This document shows positions 50,045-58,229 of a DNA stretch of 64,000 nt, in pieces. A model generated the notes under the pieces. The model made no database searches. It had not been told where the DNA came from and was given only the letters and a program-made list of their open reading frames with translations. A program made the translations under genes and the position numbers. The stretch lies in assembly GCF_004217185.1 (NCBI RefSeq), contig NZ_SHKL01000001.1, positions 186,001 through 250,000 on the forward strand. The letters are read 5' to 3'. This DNA comes from Pseudonocardia sediminis (GTDB taxonomy: Bacteria > Actinomycetota > Actinomycetes > Mycobacteriales > Pseudonocardiaceae). Within the stretch, counting starts at the first letter, position 1, and each line of letters starts with the position of its first letter.

Positions 50045-52048
50045 ATGACGTCCGCAGAGACCGGCACCGCACTCGAGACGGACAGCCCGGAGACGGTGTG
50101 GCGGCCGGACCCGGCCACCGCACCGGACACCGAGATCGCGCACTTCGCCGCCTGGGTCCGTGACGAGCGCGGCGTCGAGATCGGCGACGTCACCGACTAC
50201 GCCGCCCTGCACGACTGGTCCGTCCGCGACCTGGACGGCTTCTGGTCGGCCGTCGCCGAGTACTCCGGCGTGCTGTTCCACGACAAGCCGACGGCGACGC
50301 TGGGTTCCCGCGAGATGCCGGGTGCGGAGTGGTTCCCCGGCTCGACGCTGAACTACGCCGAGCACTCGCTGACCCCGGGCCCCGGCCGCGCCGACGACGA
50401 CGTCGCGATCCAGTTCGTCCGCGAGGACGGCCTCGAGCGCACCGTCACCCACGCCGAGCTGCGCGACCAGGTCGGACGCGCCCGCGCCGGGCTCGTCCGG
50501 GCCGGGGTCGGCAAGGGCGACCGGGTGGTCGCGCTGGCCCCGAACAGCGTCGAGACGCTCGTCGCGTTCCTGGCCGCGGCCAGCCTGGGCGCGATCTGGT
50601 CGTCGTGCAGCCCCGACTTCGGCGCCCGCGCGGTGCACGACCGGTTCGCCCAGATCGAGCCGGCGGTCCTGGTCGCCGTCGACGGCTACCGCTACGGCGG
50701 CAAGGCCTACGACATCCGGGAGAACGTCGCGGCGCTGCGTGGGCAGATGCCGAGCCTGCGCGAGACCGTCCTGGTCGGCTACCTCGACCCCGACGCCACC
50801 CTCGACGGGACGACCCCGTGGGCGGAGTTCACGGCCGAGCACGCGCCGCTGGAGTTCACGCCGGTCCCGTTCGACCACCCGTTGTGGGTGCTCTACTCCT
50901 CGGGCACGACCGGCCTGCCCAAGGGCATCGTGCACGGGCACGGCGGGATCGTCCTCGAGCACCTCAAGGCGATGCGGCTGCAGCAGGGGCTCGGCCCCGG
51001 TGACCGCTTCTTCTGGTTCACCACCACCGGCTGGATGATGTGGAACTTCCTGATCGGCGGGCTCCTCGTCGGGGCGACGCTGGTGATGTTCGACGGCAGC
51101 CCCGGCTACCCCGACCTGGGTGCGCTGTGGAAGCTCGCCGCGAAGCACAGGGTCAAGCTGTTCGGGGTGTCCGCGCCCTACGTCCAGTCCTGCCTCAAGG
51201 CCGGCCTGCGCCCCGGTGACGAGCACGACCTGTCGTCGATGGCCGCACTCGGCTCCACCGGCGCGCCGCTGTCGTCGGAGGGGTTCCGCTGGATCGCCGA
51301 CGCGGCGGGGAAGCACATCCAGATCTGTTCCGTGTCGGGCGGCACGGACGTCTGCGCGGCGTTCCTGGGCTCTGCCCCGACGGTCCCGGTGTGGCTGGGG
51401 GAGCTGTCGTGCGCCGCGCTCGGTGCCGATGTCCGGTCTCTCGGCGAGGACGGCACCGACCTGCTCGACGACGTCGGCGAGCTCGTGATCACGACGCCGA
51501 TGCCGTCGATGCCGGTGATGTTCTGGAACGACCCGGACGGCTCGCGACTCCGGGAGGCCTATTACGAGGACTTCCCCGGCCGCTGGCGTCACGGCGACTG
51601 GGTCCGGCGCACCCCGCGGAACTCCTACGTCATCTACGGCCGCTCGGACTCCACGCTCAACCGCGGCGGGGTCCGGATGGGCACCGCGGACTTCTACGCC
51701 GTCGTCGAGGCGTTCGACGGCGTCGCGGACTCGTTGGTGATCGACACGACGTCGCTGGGCGCGAAGGAGGAGGGCTCGCTGCTCTGCTTCCTGGTCCTCG
51801 ACGCCGGCGCGAGCCTGGAGCAGGTCGAGCCGGAGCTGAGGAAGGCCCTGCGCAAGGAGCTGTCCCCGCGGCACGTCCCGGACCGGTTCATCGTCGTGGA
51901 CGCCGTGCCGCGCACCCTGAACGGTAAGAAGTGCGAGGTCCCGGTGAAGAAGATCCTGGCCGGGACCGCGCCCGAGAAGGCCGTCAGCACCGGAGCCCTG
52001 CAGAACCCGGACTCCCTCGCACCGTTCCTCGACCTGGCCGGACGCTGA
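50045..52048 (+). CDS. Acetoacetate--CoA ligase
   Basis: A 667-residue adenylate-forming enzyme that activates acetoacetate to acetoacetyl-CoA. It has the family-specific start (VWRPDPATAPDTEIAHFAAWV), the P-loop LYSSGTTGLPKGIVHG, WFTTTGWMMWNFLIGGLLVGA, and the A10 Lys region LNGKKCEVPVKKIL. Length and motifs match acetoacetyl-CoA synthetase rather than acetyl-CoA synthetase. It supports ketone or polyhydroxybutyrate use in the cytoplasm. Confidence 0.93.
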   Translation: MTSAETGTALETDSPETVWRPDPATAPDTEIAHFAAWVRDERGVEIGDVTDYAALHDWSVRDLDGFWSAVAEYSGVLFHDKPTATLGSREMPGAEWFPGSTLNYAEHSLTPGPGRADDDVAIQFVREDGLERTVTHAELRDQVGRARAGLVRAGVGKGDRVVALAPNSVETLVAFLAAASLGAIWSSCSPDFGARAVHDRFAQIEPAVLVAVDGYRYGGKAYDIRENVAALRGQMPSLRETVLVGYLDPDATLDGTTPWAEFTAEHAPLEFTPVPFDHPLWVLYSSGTTGLPKGIVHGHGGIVLEHLKAMRLQQGLGPGDRFFWFTTTGWMMWNFLIGGLLVGATLVMFDGSPGYPDLGALWKLAAKHRVKLFGVSAPYVQSCLKAGLRPGDEHDLSSMAALGSTGAPLSSEGFRWIADAAGKHIQICSVSGGTDVCAAFLGSAPTVPVWLGELSCAALGADVRSLGEDGTDLLDDVGELVITTPMPSMPVMFWNDPDGSRLREAYYEDFPGRWRHGDWVRRTPRNSYVIYGRSDSTLNRGGVRMGTADFYAVVEAFDGVADSLVIDTTSLGAKEEGSLLCFLVLDAGASLEQVEPELRKALRKELSPRHVPDRFIVVDAVPRTLNGKKCEVPVKKILAGTAPEKAVSTGALQNPDSLAPFLDLAGR

Positions 52049-52119
52049 TCCCGACCCGGGTCGAAACCGGTGGATGCCGGTGTGTACTCTTGGCTTCGCT
52101 GGTGGCCGTGAGGCGCCGG

Positions 52120-52209
52120 GGAGGCTTCGCCTAGTCTGGTCTATGGCGCCGCACTGCTAATGCGGTTTGGGGTAACCCCCCATCCCGGGTTCAAATCCCG
52201 GAGCCTCCG
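52120..52209 (+). tRNA. tRNA-Ser(GCU)
   Basis: Acceptor arms GGAGGCT and AGCCTCC pair. The anticodon stem CGCA/TGCG holds loop CTGCTAA with anticodon GCT. A long variable arm and T-arm CCCGGGTTCAAATCCCGG are present. CCA is not encoded. Confidence 0.95.
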
Positions 52210-52264
52210 CACTGGCGCGGCCGGACCCCCCGGGGTCGGGCGGCGACAGCACAACTGAACACAT

Positions 52265-52337
52265 GCGCCCGTAGCTCAACGGATAGAGCATCTGACTACG
52301 GATCAGAAGGTTAGGGGTTCGAATCCCTTCGGGCGCA
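52265..52337 (+). tRNA. tRNA-Arg(ACG)
   Basis: Acceptor arms GCGCCCG and CGGGCGC pair. The anticodon stem TCTGA/TCAGA holds loop CTACGGA with anticodon ACG, whose A34 is normally converted to inosine. The T-loop GGTTCGAATCC is canonical and CCA is not encoded. Confidence 0.96.
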
Positions 52338-52344
52338 CACAGGA

Positions 52345-52379
52345 ATCAGCCCCGACCGGCACCGCCGGTCGGGGCTGAT
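52345..52379 (+). terminator. Rho-independent terminator after tRNA-Arg
   Basis: ATCAGCCCCGACCGGC (52345-52360) and its exact complement (52364-52379) are joined by ACC and followed by CTCGTTT. It is a strong stem with a short T-containing tail. Confidence 0.85.
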
Positions 52380-52462
52380 CTCGTTTCGGTCGATGATCGT
52401 CGTTCAGGCTGCGACAGGCGACAGGGTTGTCGCGCATCGCAGCCGGAGGTCTGATCATGAGC

Positions 52463-52852
52463 TCAGAGCACGGCGCCCGGGTCGTCGGCCGTCTCCGGAA
52501 GGATCACGCCCTCCTCCAGGACGTTCGCGCCCGGGACCTCGTGCAGGAACACGGCCACGTCCTCCTTCGCGTCACCGGTGATCGCGCACCAGGCGTCGGC
52601 CAGACCGTGCAGGAGCTCGCCCCGGATCTCGGCGGAGCGGCCCGAGCGGATGAGCCCGACCAGTCGTGGGCCGGTGACGGGCTCGCCGGCGACGAAGATG
52701 CTCCCCGCCGGGACCTCGACGAACGAGCAGTGCACGTACTTCCCGGGCGCACCGGTCACCTCGGAGTGCACCTTCGTCATCGCCGCGGCGACCTCGGCCT
52801 TGTGCTGCAGTGTCGCGCCGCCGGTCGGAACGGTGAACTGGTAGTACGGCAC
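52463..52852 (-). CDS. Tautomerase superfamily protein (cis-CaaD-like)
   Basis: A 129-residue protein starting Met-Pro, so the mature N-terminal residue is the catalytic Pro1. The beta-alpha-beta core has TKVHSEVTGAPGKYVHCSFVEVP, resembling the cis-3-chloroacrylic acid dehalogenase group, and the length is that of a fused dimer-type monomer. The substrate is unknown. It is divergent from an HxlR gene, with two GGACTCGAA-type sites between them. Confidence 0.82.
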   Translation of the reverse strand: MPYYQFTVPTGGATLQHKAEVAAAMTKVHSEVTGAPGKYVHCSFVEVPAGSIFVAGEPVTGPRLVGLIRSGRSAEIRGELLHGLADAWCAITGDAKEDVAVFLHEVPGANVLEEGVILPETADDPGAVL

Positions 52853-52873
52853 GGTGGCCTCCCGGGAGTGGTC

Positions 52874-52944
52874 GAACTCGATTCGAGTCCGACCGTAGCG
52901 TCGCCGGATGGTGCCTGCAAGCTCGACGGACTCGAAAAGTGTCC
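52874..52944. promoter_or_regulatory. Two related operator candidates between tautomerase and hxlR
   Basis: Site 1 (52874-52890) contains the perfect repeat ACTCGA-T-TCGAGT. Site 2 (52928-52944) is GGACTCGAAAAGTGTCC. Read outward on opposite strands, both begin GGACTCGAA. Site 2 directly precedes the hxlR -10 box. Confidence 0.6.
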
Positions 52945-52950
52945 TACTCT
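52945..52950 (+). promoter_or_regulatory. -10 box TACTCT for hxlR
   Basis: Six bases (GGAGGC) separate it from ATG 52957, so the mRNA could be leaderless or start with the Shine-Dalgarno-like GGAGG. Confidence 0.55.
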
Positions 52951-52956
52951 GGAGGC

Positions 52957-53403
52957 ATGAAGCACGACGAGTTGCAGGACGTCTACTGCTCGGTCGCCCG
53001 GACCTGGTCGGTGATCGGCGAGCGCTGGACGATGATGATCCTGCGCGAGTGCTTCCGCGGCGAACGCCGCTACGACCACTTCCGGTCCAAGCTCGGGCTG
53101 GGCAGCAACGTGCTCAACGACCGGCTGCGTCTGCTGGTGGACGCGGGCGTCCTGGACCGGGTGCGCTACCAGGACAACCCGCCCCGTCACGAGTACCGGC
53201 TCACGCCCAAGGGGGCCGACCTCTATCCGGTGCTCGTCGCCGTCATGGCGTGGGGCGACAAGTACGAGAACGACGTCCCGCCGGTGCGGCTGGTCCACCG
53301 CGGCTGCGGGCACGCGGCCGAGCCCCGGATGACCTGCGCCCACTGCGCCGAGCCGGTGGGGTGGCGGGACATGACGGCCGAGTTCGAGCCCGCCGCCTGG
53401 TAG
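52957..53403 (+). CDS. HxlR family transcriptional regulator
   Basis: A 148-residue winged-helix protein. The HxlR signature is seen in CSVARTWSVIGERWTMMILREC, RRYDHFRSKLGLGSNVLNDRL and the wing NPPRHEYRLTPKG. The C-terminal extension has paired Cys (HRGCGHAAEPRMTCAHC), a possible zinc or redox site not found in short HxlR proteins. It probably regulates itself and the divergent tautomerase gene, responding to an electrophile or metabolite. Confidence 0.9.
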   Translation: MKHDELQDVYCSVARTWSVIGERWTMMILRECFRGERRYDHFRSKLGLGSNVLNDRLRLLVDAGVLDRVRYQDNPPRHEYRLTPKGADLYPVLVAVMAWGDKYENDVPPVRLVHRGCGHAAEPRMTCAHCAEPVGWRDMTAEFEPAAW

Positions 53404-53488
53404 GGCGCATCCGCCGCGGCGGCGCCCCGATCGGTGGATCGTGGCGCGCTCGGACCGGGGCGAGGTCCGGGGACATCGCCGGTGGTCC

Positions 53489-53494
53489 TAGCAT
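53489..53494 (+). promoter_or_regulatory. -10 box TAGCAT for TOBE protein
   Basis: Six bases separate it from GTG 53501, consistent with leaderless transcription. Confidence 0.55.
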
Positions 53495-53500
53495 CGGGGC

Positions 53501-53896
53501 GTGGCGATGTTCAGGATCTCGTACGCGGCGGAGCTGCTCGGCGTCAGCGACGACACGGTGCGCCGCTACGTCGACCAGGGGCACCTGTCGGTCCGCACCG
53601 ACGCGTCGAACCGCAAGGTGATCGACGGCGTCGACCTGGCCACGTTCAGCCGGGAGCACGCCACCCTGCCCGGCGAGAAGTCGTCGATCCGCTCCTCGGC
53701 CCGCAACCGGATGGTCGGGCTGGTCACCGCCGTCACCGCCGACACCGTGATGGCGCAGGTCGAGATCCAGTGCGGGCCGCACCGCGTCGTGTCCCTGATG
53801 AGCACCGAGGCGGTCAACGAACTCGGCCTCGCGCCCGGGGAGCTGGCGGTCGCGGTCATCAAGTCCACGAACGTCGTCGTCGAGACGCCCCGCTGA
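53501..53896 (+). CDS. HTH-TOBE molybdate-binding protein
   Basis: A 131-residue protein joining a MerR-like helix-turn-helix (ISYAAELLGVSDDTVRRYVDQGHL) to a TOBE/Mop domain (about 65-131: RNRMVGLVTAVTADTVMAQVEIQCG, then ELGLAPGELAVAVIKSTNV). Mop domains bind molybdate or molybdopterin. It probably senses or stores molybdenum; a molybdenum hydroxylase is encoded 9 kb away, but a direct link is unproven. ATG 53507 is an alternative start. Confidence 0.88.
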   Translation: MAMFRISYAAELLGVSDDTVRRYVDQGHLSVRTDASNRKVIDGVDLATFSREHATLPGEKSSIRSSARNRMVGLVTAVTADTVMAQVEIQCGPHRVVSLMSTEAVNELGLAPGELAVAVIKSTNVVVETPR

Positions 53897-53921
53897 CCTC
53901 TCCCCGAGCCGGTCCGTCCGA

Positions 53922-54803
53922 TCAGGGCGCGGCCGGCTCGAGTGCCGTGAACGCGGCCGCGTGGTCCGTCGCGAAACCCGTGACCGACCGCGGGGAGTAC
54001 CCGGTCACGTCGGACACCGTCGTCGTGACGTCCGCGGCCTCGCCCCGGGCGTAGTGGGCGTAGTCCTCGACCAGGCCGTCGACCTGCCAGTCCGGCAGCA
54101 CCCCGCGCAGGCTCGCCGCGAAGCTCTCCGGGTCGACGTCGACGAACGTCACGGTCCGGCCGACGGCGGCCGAGATCGCGGTGGCGATCTGCGCGTGCGT
54201 GACCGCGTCCGGGCCGGTGATCGTGTGCACCGCGGCGTCGTGCCCCGGCTCGGTCAGGGCCGTCGCGGCGACGGCGGCGATGTCGCGGACGTCGACGGCG
54301 CTGATCGGCACGTCACCGATCGGCGCGAAGAACCGGCCCTGCTCGCGGATCGGGCCGGCCATCGCGAGCAGGCCCTGGAAGAAGAGGTTCGGCCGCAGGA
54401 ACGCGAACCCGATCCGCCGTTCACGGATCCGGCGCTCGACGGCCGCGTGGTAGCGCAGGAACCGGACCGGCGAGTCCTCGTCGGCGGCCAGCTGCGAGAG
54501 CTTGACGATCTGCGCGACGCCGGCCTCCGCGGCGAGGTCGACGAACCGTTCCTGCTGCTCCTGCGCCCGCTCGGACGACGGCGTCACCAGGTAGGTGCGC
54601 TCCACCCCGTCCAGGGCCGCCGCGATCGAGCCGGCGTCGTCGAAGTCCGCGACCACCGCCTCGACCCCGGCGCCGGCGAACCGTGCGAGGTCCCTCTCCG
54701 ACCGCACCGTGGCCCTCACCTGCACGCCGCGGCGCACCAGCAGGTCGACGAGCGGTGCGCCGGTGTTCCCCGTCGCACCCGTCACCAGCACTGTTCCGGC
54801 CAT
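53922..54803 (-). CDS. NmrA/TMR-like atypical SDR
   Basis: A 293-residue NAD(P)-binding protein. The motif VLVTGATGNTGAPLVDLLVRRG starts near residue 4, and the family segment FLRPNLFFQGLLAMAGPIREQG follows mid-protein. It lacks the YxxxK pair, as expected for NmrA/triphenylmethane-reductase-like proteins, which serve as redox sensors or reductases. GGTGGGAG lies before ATG 54803. Its promoter region carries two copies of a TetR-type palindrome. Confidence 0.88.
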   Translation of the reverse strand: MAGTVLVTGATGNTGAPLVDLLVRRGVQVRATVRSERDLARFAGAGVEAVVADFDDAGSIAAALDGVERTYLVTPSSERAQEQQERFVDLAAEAGVAQIVKLSQLAADEDSPVRFLRYHAAVERRIRERRIGFAFLRPNLFFQGLLAMAGPIREQGRFFAPIGDVPISAVDVRDIAAVAATALTEPGHDAAVHTITGPDAVTHAQIATAISAAVGRTVTFVDVDPESFAASLRGVLPDWQVDGLVEDYAHYARGEAADVTTTVSDVTGYSPRSVTGFATDHAAAFTALEPAAP

Positions 54804-54836
54804 TGCTCCCACCTTCGAGATCGTCGATTTGATTAA

Positions 54837-54898
54837 AGAGCACTGCTCTCTTGTTCGAGAGTGCCACGGCGCGGGCCGGATCACAAGAGCAGTGCTCT
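54837..54898. promoter_or_regulatory. Two AGAGCA-N-TGCTCT operators upstream of the NmrA-like gene
   Basis: Perfect 13-bp palindromes lie at 54837-54849 (centre C) and 54886-54898 (centre G), 49 bp apart centre to centre. The type fits TetR-family sites. No regulator gene is adjacent, so the binding protein is encoded elsewhere. Confidence 0.75.
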
Positions 54899-55096
54899 CG
54901 GTCCGGGAGGGTCCGGGGGTGTGACGTGGACGGCGCCTGGCGGTGGATCACGACCCAGGGTCTGCGAGCTGGTGATCTTGCGGTTATCGTTTCGCTGCCG
55001 CCGGTTCACCGATCGTTCACCATGCGGCATCCCCCGATGCGCCGCACGGACCGTGCGGACCGTCATCGACCCTGTCTCGAGAGGTGTTCGTCCAGA

Positions 55097-55843
55097 ATGA
55101 GCTTGCGCGAAAAGGTGCCCGGCGTCCGTCCGTCGAAGTCCGACAAGCGGGAGGCGACCGCCGCCCGGGTCGAGACCGCGGCCGAGCGCGCCGAGCGCGC
55201 CGCGATCCGTGCCGAGATCGCCGCCGAGCAGGCCGCCGATGCAGCCGGATCCGTCGGGTCCGACGGTAAGTCCGGCAAGAAGAGCAAGGCGAAGGCCGAC
55301 AAGAAGGCCGCCAAGGCCGAGAAGAAGGCGAAGAAGGGCTCGGGCACGAAGTCGAAGGCCGCGAAGGTCGTCGCGAACGCCGCGGACGAGGTCGAGGCCG
55401 TCGCCGACGACGCGAAGCCCGGCAAGAAGTCGAAGAAGAAGGCCAAGGCCGAGAAGAAGGCCGAGAAGAAGAAGGCCGAGAAGAAGGCCGAGAAGGCCAA
55501 GGCGAAGAGGAAGGCCGACAAGGCCGAGGGCAAGAAGAAGTCCGACCTGGACGCTAAGGCCGGGAAGAAGAGCAAGGCGGAGAAGAAGGCAGCGAAGAAG
55601 GTGAAGGCGAAGAAGGCCGACCGCGACGTCGAGGCGGACCGCCTGACCGTCGTCGTCGCACGTCCCGTGAGCGACGAGCGTTCGGCCGGGGCGCATGCCG
55701 CCGCGGCCGCGACGTCGCCGGGCCGCCGGGTCGACGAGTCCCTCGAGGCCTCGAAGGCCGAGGACGAGCGTCGCGGTATCACCCCGTCGCCGGTCGTCGA
55801 CCCGGCTGCGCGGACCAACGACCACGTGGTCGTCGTCCGCTAG
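55097..55843 (+). CDS. Lysine/alanine-rich histone H1-like protein
   Basis: A 248-residue, highly basic protein. Residues 1-50 are mixed charged and helical (AAERAERAAIRAEIAAEQAA). Residues 55-185 are dominated by KKAEKKAEK- and KKSKAK-type repeats, then an ordinary acidic tail follows. It resembles histone H1/HupB-tail proteins that compact DNA, but has no HU domain. I see no membrane segment or signal. Strong use of AAG for Lys keeps G+C slightly lower than in neighbours. It could bind DNA, RNA or polyphosphate. Confidence 0.75.
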   Translation: MSLREKVPGVRPSKSDKREATAARVETAAERAERAAIRAEIAAEQAADAAGSVGSDGKSGKKSKAKADKKAAKAEKKAKKGSGTKSKAAKVVANAADEVEAVADDAKPGKKSKKKAKAEKKAEKKKAEKKAEKAKAKRKADKAEGKKKSDLDAKAGKKSKAEKKAAKKVKAKKADRDVEADRLTVVVARPVSDERSAGAHAAAAATSPGRRVDESLEASKAEDERRGITPSPVVDPAARTNDHVVVVR

Positions 55844-55911
55844 GACCCCGACCTGCGAGAACGGGGCCGCGCCTCTGCCGGGAGGGCGGCCCCGTTCCCG
55901 TCTCCGGGGTC
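55844..55911. terminator. Hairpin between the histone-like and isomerase genes
   Basis: GAACGGGGCCGC (55859-55870) pairs perfectly with 55886-55897, and GACCCCG/CGGGGTC form an outer stem. Both genes end here. Confidence 0.65.
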
Positions 55912-56725
55912 AGTCCCGGTAGCTGCCGGGACGCTTCTCGGCGAACGCCGCGAGGGCCTCCTCCAGGTCGGCGGAGATCAGCGTGGCGCCGTTCCAGGTG
56001 GCGATCTGCTCGAGACCGTCGGCGACGGAGTGGTCCCGGGCGTAGGTGATGGCGTGCTTGGTGCCGCGCATCGCGAGCGGGGACTTGGCCGCCAGCTCGC
56101 CGGCGAGGGTCGCGACCCGCTCCCGTAGGGCGTCGGCGTCCGGGAGCACCTCGTTGACCAGGCGCAGCTGGGCGGCTTCGGCGCCGCCGACCGGGCGGCA
56201 CGTGTAGGCCAGCTCGCGGGCGACGCCCTCGCCGACGATGCGGGGCAGCCGCTGCAGGACGCCGACGTCGGCGGCCAGGCCCATGTCGACCTCCTTGAGC
56301 ACGAACCTCGCGTCCTCGGAGGCGTAGCGCAGGTCGCAGGCCACGGCGAGGTCGAGGCCGGCGCCGATGCAGACCCCGTGCACGGCGGCGATCACCGGCT
56401 TGCGGCACTTCTCGATGCTGGTCAGGCAGTCCTGCAGGTCGAGGATGATCCGCCGCAGCTCGTCGGAGCCGTGCCCGCGGGAGTCGCCACCGGCGGCCTC
56501 GCGCAGCCCGCCGAGCATCTCCAGGTCGATCCCGGCGCAGAAGTTGCGGCCGTTGCCGGAGATCACCACGACCCGCACCGCCGGGTCGGCGTCCAGCGCG
56601 CGGACGGTGTCGCGCAGCTCGAACCACATCGCCCGGTTCATCGCGTTGGCCGCGGCGGGACGGTCCAGGCGCAGCTGCGCGACCCCGTCCGTCACCTCGA
56701 CCGCGAGCGTCGTCGGCTCACCCAT
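55910..56725 (-). CDS. Delta3,5-delta2,4-dienoyl-CoA isomerase (ECH1-like crotonase)
   Basis: A 271-residue crotonase. The oxyanion segment is SGNGRNFCAGIDLEML and the second is GVCIGAGLDLAVACDLRYASED. The acidic residues that define mammalian ECH1 are conserved: Asp in GAGLDL (125), Glu in LKEVDMG (145) and Asp in AADVGVLQRLP (153). It would move double bonds in dienoyl-CoA during unsaturated fatty-acid or related degradation. GAGGAGA precedes the ATG. Confidence 0.88.
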   Translation of the reverse strand: MGEPTTLAVEVTDGVAQLRLDRPAAANAMNRAMWFELRDTVRALDADPAVRVVVISGNGRNFCAGIDLEMLGGLREAAGGDSRGHGSDELRRIILDLQDCLTSIEKCRKPVIAAVHGVCIGAGLDLAVACDLRYASEDARFVLKEVDMGLAADVGVLQRLPRIVGEGVARELAYTCRPVGGAEAAQLRLVNEVLPDADALRERVATLAGELAAKSPLAMRGTKHAITYARDHSVADGLEQIATWNGATLISADLEEALAAFAEKRPGSYRD

Positions 56726-56881
56726 GATCGTCTCCTCAGCCTTGTTGCCCGTTCATCGTGCCGCCGGGCGTTCCCGCGGCAGGCTAACCCGGGGGCGGGG
56801 TGGTCGGAGCCGCCCGGTAACGCCTGTGCCGCAGCCGACGACCACCGTCGCGACGACGCAGACGGCACCCCGGTAGGTCAC

Positions 56882-57460
56882 GTGGACACCAGCACGATCC
56901 TGTTCCTCTCGGCACTGGCGTGCGGCGTCCTGTTCGCCGTGTGCGCGGTCTACTCCCAGATGCGCGACGGTGTGCGGCTGGGCTCGGTCCGATGGACCAC
57001 CCCCGCCGTCATCCTCGGCTGCTGCGCCGCGTTCGGCGGGCTCGCCTACCTGCTCGACTCCGGCGTCGCGGAGCAGACGCTCTACGAGATCGAGGCCGAG
57101 GGGACGGGCGCGCAGGTCCCGCGGCCGATCTCGTTCGCGATCCCGGTCGAGCACCCCGGCGCGATGCACAGCCTGATGGTCGCGCCGAAGACCGACACCG
57201 ACGTGACCGACGCGGCGGACGTCCGGGTGCAGCTCAACGACCCGGCCGGACGGGTGCTGGTCGACGAGCCCCGCACGCTCGACCAGCGCTGCCCGAGCGA
57301 CGGCCGGTGCGAGTGGGACAGCTACACGAAGGACTTCACCCCACCCGGCCCGGGCACGTACGAGCTGGTCGTCACGGTGCTGACGCCCGACGTCCCGATC
57401 GTGCACGTGTGGGTCGGCGACGAGCTCAAGACCGACGGGCAGCGCGCGCCCGGCTACTGA
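56882..57460 (+). CDS. Membrane-anchored protein with extracytoplasmic domain
   Basis: A 192-residue protein with two N-terminal helices (about 4-22 and 37-56) and an outside domain of about 130 residues. The domain contains a Cys pair (RCPSDGRC) likely to form a disulfide and ends in PGPGTYELVVTVLTPDVPIVHVWVGDEL, a beta-rich pattern. GTG 56882 is taken because hydrophobic sequence starts directly after it. I do not recognise the family. Confidence 0.65.
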   Translation: MDTSTILFLSALACGVLFAVCAVYSQMRDGVRLGSVRWTTPAVILGCCAAFGGLAYLLDSGVAEQTLYEIEAEGTGAQVPRPISFAIPVEHPGAMHSLMVAPKTDTDVTDAADVRVQLNDPAGRVLVDEPRTLDQRCPSDGRCEWDSYTKDFTPPGPGTYELVVTVLTPDVPIVHVWVGDELKTDGQRAPGY

Positions 57461-57498
57461 GACGCCGGCGACCGAGACGTCCGGCTGCCGGGGGCCGG

Positions 57499-58146
57499 TC
57501 ACGGGGACGACCGGGCGCCCACCCGCTTCGCCGCCTCGGCCAGCCCCTCGCCGCCGAGCCCGTCCAGCCCGGCCGGACGCCCGGTCATGAGCAGCAGCAG
57601 CTCGCCGCCGGGCCCGCTGACCGCCGGCCCGGTCGCCGCCGCCCATTCCGAGTCGGTCGCGACCAGCCGCACGCCGTCGAAGCGCGTGCGGGTGCGGTAG
57701 AACGAGCTGGCCCACACGTGGCTCAGCGCCACCGCGACCCGCTCCGGATCCATCGGCCGGTCGCGGTGCAGCGGACGCGCGACGTCCTGACCGTGCACGA
57801 GCAGGTCGACCAGGGGGTCGGCGGGCTTCGTGCCCGGCGGACGGCGCGCGGATCCCGCCGTCTCGCGGAGCTGGGCGACGAGCTCGGCGGGTTCGAACTG
57901 CGCGGCGCGGGCGCGGGCCGCGTCGCCGATCATCCGGTTGACGTCGAACCGGGCGCGGACCATCGCGCCGACGGCGGCCGGTGCGGACAGCCGGGTCGCG
58001 TGCGTCAGGTGCGCGACGACCTCCCGCACCGTCCACCCCTGACAGAGCGACGGCGTCCGCCAGTCCTCGGGGGACAGGTCGTCGAGCAGGTCGGCCAGGC
58101 CCATCCGCTCGGCCTCGACGGCGAGCCGGATCTGTTCGCGGTCCAT
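57499..58146 (-). CDS. Maleylpyruvate isomerase/DinB-like protein (TIGR03083 type)
   Basis: A 215-residue four-helix DinB-superfamily protein. It includes WRTPSLCQGWTVREVVAHLTHATRL, the Trp-Thr-His signature of mycothiol-dependent maleylpyruvate isomerase-like proteins, and DPLVDLLVHGQDVARPL, which supplies further metal His. It may be a mycothiol-dependent transferase or isomerase. The TetR genes upstream are on the same strand 83 bp away. Substrate unknown. Confidence 0.83.
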   Translation of the reverse strand: MDREQIRLAVEAERMGLADLLDDLSPEDWRTPSLCQGWTVREVVAHLTHATRLSAPAAVGAMVRARFDVNRMIGDAARARAAQFEPAELVAQLRETAGSARRPPGTKPADPLVDLLVHGQDVARPLHRDRPMDPERVAVALSHVWASSFYRTRTRFDGVRLVATDSEWAAATGPAVSGPGGELLLLMTGRPAGLDGLGGEGLAEAAKRVGARSSP

Positions 58147-58229
58147 GCTCGGCTCCTCGGCGCATGCGGCTCCTCGCCGCGGGTGGAGCGAGGACGGTAG
58201 CGCCGAACGCACCGCGGGGACAGCGCCGC

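Noticed and set aside
54881..55825. Leu-rich minus-strand frame that looks like a membrane protein
   Set aside because: It is the exact antisense of the AAG lysine codons of the histone-like gene, which read as CTT/Leu-type codons on the other strand.
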